This document shows, one piece after another, positions 4,810-7,062 of a stretch of DNA of 7,062 nucleotides. Below the pieces are notes generated by a model. It did not search any database and was not told where the DNA came from. It was given only the letters and a program-made list of their open reading frames with translations. Numbering within the stretch: the stretch's first letter is position 1; each line of letters starts with the position of its first letter. The stretch comes from Gammaproteobacteria bacterium (GTDB lineage: Bacteria; Pseudomonadota; Gammaproteobacteria; SZUA-229): NCBI GenBank assembly GCA_029879605.1, contig JAOUQA010000103.1, positions 1 through 7,062 of the forward strand, in the 5' to 3' direction. A program made the position numbers and the translations under genes.

Positions 4810-5598
4810 ATGAAAATATTCAAGCAATTGAAGTTTGGTTATCGGCAGCTGATTTATATCCTGGGTGATGATATTGGGTATTTTGCTGCGAGTTTGAGTT
4901 TTTATACGATATTCTCACTGATACCTGTAATATGGATTTTGTTTTTTATCCTGAGTCAGATTGATGCTTTTAATGTTTATTACTCAGGTATAAAAGAATT
5001 TATTGTCACTAATCTTGTGCTAACGCACACTGATCTGATCAGTCAGTACCTGGACGCTTTTCTTGAAAATGCCAAACGTATGGGTCTTAACGGGCTTCTA
5101 TATACGGCAGTTGCGTCTATTCTTTTTTACAAAAACTATCAATATGTTGTTAACAGGATATTTTGTGTGCCAAGCAACAGTTTCTGGCGGGCTGTAAAAA
5201 TTTATGTGATTTTTACTTTAATGATGCCTGTTGTGCTGGGTATTTCGTTCTATTTTTCGGATTATCTACAGCGTGTAGTTGGTGAATATGATGGTATATT
5301 TGGTATATATACCGTTTTGTCATACTCGCTGATCTGGGTTCTGGTGTTTGTGCTATTTATTGTTTCCCCTAATATGAAAATTAATTTTCGAGTTGCATTA
5401 TTATCGTCTTTTATAGTGTCGTTATTCTGGCAAATCGCCAAAAGCCTGTTTGTGTATTATGTGGTTATGAATCAGGCATATGCGACCTTGTATGGTTCAT
5501 TTAGTGTTGTTATGTTTTTTTTGTTATGGATTTATCTTTCCTGGTATATGTTTTTGCAGGGCCTGCGCATCTGTTACCTGATGCAAAATCACCGTTAA
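4810..5598 (+). CDS. yihY: YihY/BrkB-family inner-membrane protein
   Basis: This 262-residue polytopic protein has about six membrane helices (roughly 24-50, 94-110, 130-150, 165-186, 194-218 and 228-256). Family landmarks are DDIGYFAASLSFYTIFSLIP near the N-terminus (the AASLSFYTxxSLxP signature), then FWRAVK before helix 3, and YATLYGSFSVVMFFLLWIYLSW near the C-terminus. The family was once annotated as ribonuclease BN, a label now rejected, and its function remains uncertain; a transporter or flippase-like role is only speculation. The usual Gly-Ala-Glu after the last helix is replaced here by Gly-Leu-Arg. The start is not certain. ATG 4810 gives the family-like N-terminus MKIFKQLKFGYRQL but has a weak ribosome binding site; an in-frame TTG at 4777 would add 11 residues, also with no good site. 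The gene ends 16 bp before the rRNA methyltransferase, so the two are likely co-transcribed. Confidence 0.87.
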   Translation: MKIFKQLKFGYRQLIYILGDDIGYFAASLSFYTIFSLIPVIWILFFILSQIDAFNVYYSGIKEFIVTNLVLTHTDLISQYLDAFLENAKRMGLNGLLYTAVASILFYKNYQYVVNRIFCVPSNSFWRAVKIYVIFTLMMPVVLGISFYFSDYLQRVVGEYDGIFGIYTVLSYSLIWVLVFVLFIVSPNMKINFRVALLSSFIVSLFWQIAKSLFVYYVVMNQAYATLYGSFSVVMFFLLWIYLSWYMFLQGLRICYLMQNHR

Positions 5599-5600
5599 AA

Positions 5601-5606
5601 GAGAAG
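5601..5606 (+). promoter_or_regulatory. Ribosome binding site GAGAAG deciding the rlmI start
   Basis: GAGAAG is 8 nt before the ATG at 5615. The in-frame GTG at 5606 overlaps this site and so is unlikely to be the start. Confidence 0.65.
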
Positions 5607-5614
5607 TGTTTATA

Positions 5615-6814
5615 ATGAGTAGTCAATTTCCGATTTTAAAGCTTAAAAAAAATGAAGAGCGAAGAATTAAGGCGGGGCACCTTTGGGTGTTTAGTAATGA
5701 GGTTAATGCCATCGAAACGCCTTTTGACGGATTTGAAGTGGGTCAGTTGGTTGATGTGCAGTCTCATAATAACAAGTCATTGGGTATTGCATATATTAAT
5801 CCTGTATCACTAATTTGTGCCAGGATGATGAGTCGTGATCCTAAATATCCACCGAGTCAATCCTTATTGGTGCACAGGATAAAAGTTGCTCTGTCTCTAA
5901 GAGAGCATTTTTTTGATCGTCCCTATTATCGACTGGTGTTTGGTGAAAGTGATTTCCTGCCAGGGCTGGTAGTTGATCGGTATGGTGATGTACTGGTGGT
6001 ACAGATTACGACTGCGGGGATGGAGTCGATGAAGCAGGATATCGTAATGGCGCTGGAGAAGGTTATTAAGCCTAAACACATGCTATTGAGAAATGATAGT
6101 ACTGCCCGCGAGAGAGAAGGGCTGAATATGTATCAGGAGGTTGTGCTGGGTGATCCGGCTGATAATGTTTTCCTGGAAGATATGGGTGTTAAATACCATG
6201 CGCCGATTCAATCGGGTCAGAAAACCGGCTGGTATTATGATCAACGTATGAATCGACAGGCATTATCAGGGTTGGTCAGGGGGGCAAGGGTGCTTGATGT
6301 ATTTAGTTATATTGGTGCCTGGGGAGTAAAGGCTGCAGTAGAAGGTGCAACAGAGGTGGTCTGTATTGATGCCTCAGCTAAGGCGCTGGAGCATGTGGCA
6401 GAAAATGCGGAATTAAATAATGTGGTCGATAAAATGTCGGGTATTCAGGGTGATGCTTTTACTGCAATGAAAGAGCTGAGGGAAGAAAGAGAGAAATTTG
6501 ACCTGGTCATAGTTGATCCTCCCGCCTTTATTAAAAGAAAAAAAGATTTTAAAGAAGGGCGTGAGGCTTATCGACGTCTGAATCAGCTTGCTATCCAGTT
6601 ATTATCAAAAGACGGGATATTGGTTTCGGGTTCCTGCTCCCATCATTTACCCCGGCATGAGTTACAGCAGCTGATGCTCAGGGCATCGAGGCATCTGGAC
6701 CGTAATATGCAAATCCTGATTCAGGGGTACCAGGGCCCAGATCATCCGGTGCATCCGGCTATCCCGGAAACCGAGTATTTAAAGGCAATTTTTGCCCGGG
6801 TTATACCAGCATAA
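5615..6814 (+). CDS. rlmI: RlmI-type class I SAM-dependent 23S rRNA methyltransferase
   Basis: This 399-residue protein is close to the length of E. coli RlmI (396), which makes m5C1962 in 23S rRNA. The N-terminal PUA-like RNA-binding domain (about 5-80) begins with LKLKKNEERRIKAGHLWVFSNEV. A middle segment has the family signature FGESDFLPGLVVDRYGD (109-125). The catalytic Rossmann domain starts near GQKTGWYYDQR (201-211). It contains SAM motif I VLDVFSYIGAWG (227-238), the acidic ribose-binding VCIDAS (249-254), motif IV DPPAF (301-305) and GSCSHHL (339-345), whose C341 is the likely catalytic Cys for cytosine C5 methylation. All key motifs are intact. Related paralogs with DPPAF instead of DPPKF exist, so the exact target base is inferred. 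ATG 5615 is chosen over GTG 5606 because of the well-placed GAGAAG. No terminator is evident after the stop. Confidence 0.9.
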   Translation: MSSQFPILKLKKNEERRIKAGHLWVFSNEVNAIETPFDGFEVGQLVDVQSHNNKSLGIAYINPVSLICARMMSRDPKYPPSQSLLVHRIKVALSLREHFFDRPYYRLVFGESDFLPGLVVDRYGDVLVVQITTAGMESMKQDIVMALEKVIKPKHMLLRNDSTAREREGLNMYQEVVLGDPADNVFLEDMGVKYHAPIQSGQKTGWYYDQRMNRQALSGLVRGARVLDVFSYIGAWGVKAAVEGATEVVCIDASAKALEHVAENAELNNVVDKMSGIQGDAFTAMKELREEREKFDLVIVDPPAFIKRKKDFKEGREAYRRLNQLAIQLLSKDGILVSGSCSHHLPRHELQQLMLRASRHLDRNMQILIQGYQGPDHPVHPAIPETEYLKAIFARVIPA

Positions 6815-6827
6815 AAATAATGTCATA

Positions 6828-6844
6828 AAGCAGTTGACCTGCTT
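6828..6844. repeat. Small dyad AAGCAG-TTGAC-CTGCTT over a -35 element
   Basis: A perfect 6-bp inverted repeat with a 5-nt loop overlaps the TTGACC -35 candidate. There is no T-run, so it is not a terminator of the rlmI transcript. It could be a repressor site, but 6-bp dyads occur by chance. Confidence 0.3.
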
Positions 6845-6861
6845 GTGCATACCTGTACAAT
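6834..6861 (+). promoter_or_regulatory. Candidate sigma-70 promoter downstream of rlmI
   Basis: TTGACC (6834-6839), a 16-bp spacer and TACAAT (6856-6861) form the best -35/-10 pair in the window. It would drive the partial gene at 7006 with a leader of roughly 135 nt, or an unrecognised small RNA. Confidence 0.55.
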
Positions 6862-6935
6862 TCGCGCTCTGTTGGGGAATGACAGTGATTGCTGAAGGGA
6901 ATTTTATAGTAAGTCTGGTTGTTTTAATCAGGAGT

Positions 6936-6944
6936 TGCTATACT
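6936..6944 (+). promoter_or_regulatory. Candidate extended -10 promoter TGCTATACT
   Basis: TGC followed by TATACT matches an extended -10 very well; the -35 region is poor. Transcription would start near 6951, within the small dyad at 6950-6962, and give a leader of about 55 nt to the ATG at 7006. It may be the main promoter of that gene. Confidence 0.5.
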
Positions 6945-6949
6945 AGTCG

Positions 6950-6962
6950 GCTCGCTTCGAGC
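6950..6962. repeat. GCTCG-CTT-CGAGC dyad at the predicted transcription start
   Basis: A 5-bp GC-rich stem with a 3-nt loop directly follows the extended -10. It could be an operator or a 5'-end hairpin on the downstream mRNA. It can also pair in a shifted register (CGCT/AGCG). It lacks a T-run. Confidence 0.35.
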
Positions 6963-7005
6963 GATGTTATTTAACAAGAAGATTAGATAATTTGTGTGGG
7001 TGCTT

Positions 7006-7062
7006 ATGTTGATGAGCACGAAGACAATGTATAACAGGGTGCTATTTATAGCGTCTGCCCTG
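7006..7062 (+). CDS. N-terminus of a probable exported protein (partial)
   Basis: An ATG at 7006 preceded by GGG at 6998-7000 opens a frame of 19 codons to the window edge. It reads MLMSTKTMYNRVLFIASAL: a short polar start with Lys and Arg, then the beginning of a hydrophobic core, which looks like a signal peptide or membrane anchor. ATG 7012 is an alternative start. Two promoter candidates lie upstream. Too little is present to name a family, and a chance open frame of this length cannot be excluded. Confidence 0.45.
   Translation, partial: MLMSTKTMYNRVLFIASAL

Noticed and set aside
5897..6079. Minus-strand open frame of 60 codons inside rlmI
   Set aside because: Antisense shadow of a well-supported methyltransferase.
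6845..6862. Possible LexA-like box around TGTGCATACCTGTACA
   Set aside because: It lacks the CTGT-N8-ACAG arrangement; only a small TGTACA palindrome is present.
6792..6974. Plus-strand open frame of 60 codons overlapping the rlmI 3' end
   Set aside because: It starts inside rlmI without a ribosome binding site, spans promoter-like spacer sequence, and its translation resembles no protein; probably chance.
1..7062. Mobile element, CRISPR array, tRNA/rRNA or defence island
   Set aside because: No transposase, integrase, regularly spaced repeats or RNA-gene folds were seen; the genes are housekeeping or envelope types with uniform base composition by eye.

Overview
The window reads as ordinary chromosomal DNA of a Gram-negative bacterium, most likely a gammaproteobacterium of moderately low GC. 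The signs are two outer-membrane-type SPOR lipoproteins, a proteobacterial CopA tail, a YihY/BrkB membrane protein, an RlmI-type 23S rRNA methyltransferase, and A/T-rich codon and spacer use. Genus cannot be read from the sequence. I see no insertion sequence, phage gene, tRNA, rRNA or CRISPR array.

Layout: (1) Positions 2-648 (+) hold the 3' end of a copper-exporting P1B-type ATPase, translationally coupled through an ATGA overlap to a small membrane-anchored cupredoxin-like protein; together they are the tail of a copper-handling operon. (2) Positions 736-2241 hold two paralogous SPOR-domain lipoproteins (+), separated by a tandem-CDGSH iron-sulfur protein on the opposite strand. The paralogs share domain plan, Ser-Pro-Trp motifs near the lipidated Cys, a TTG start at the same 7-nt distance from the Shine-Dalgarno, and an upstream TAAACT element. 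This looks like a duplication. Near-perfect hairpins with A- and T-tracts sit between each convergent pair (1338-1370 and 2262-2291) and can stop transcription both ways.

(3) Positions 2289-4695 (-) hold a YyaL/DUF255-type thioredoxin-fold protein with a CHWC centre, followed by a small cupin overlapping its 3' end by 14 bp. (4) From the divergent spacer 4696-4809, a yihY-like inner-membrane gene and an rlmI-like rRNA methyltransferase run on the + strand 16 bp apart, probably as one transcript. (5) The last 248 bp have no complete gene but hold two promoter candidates, two short dyads and the apparent first 19 codons of an exported protein running off the edge.

Functionally the window mixes copper export, periplasmic or septal peptidoglycan binding (SPOR), small metal or redox proteins (CDGSH, cupin, CHWC thioredoxin fold) and ribosome modification. 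No clear new defence or mobile system is visible. The least explained element is the duplicated SPOR lipoprotein pair with its SPW-motif linkers and conserved leader.
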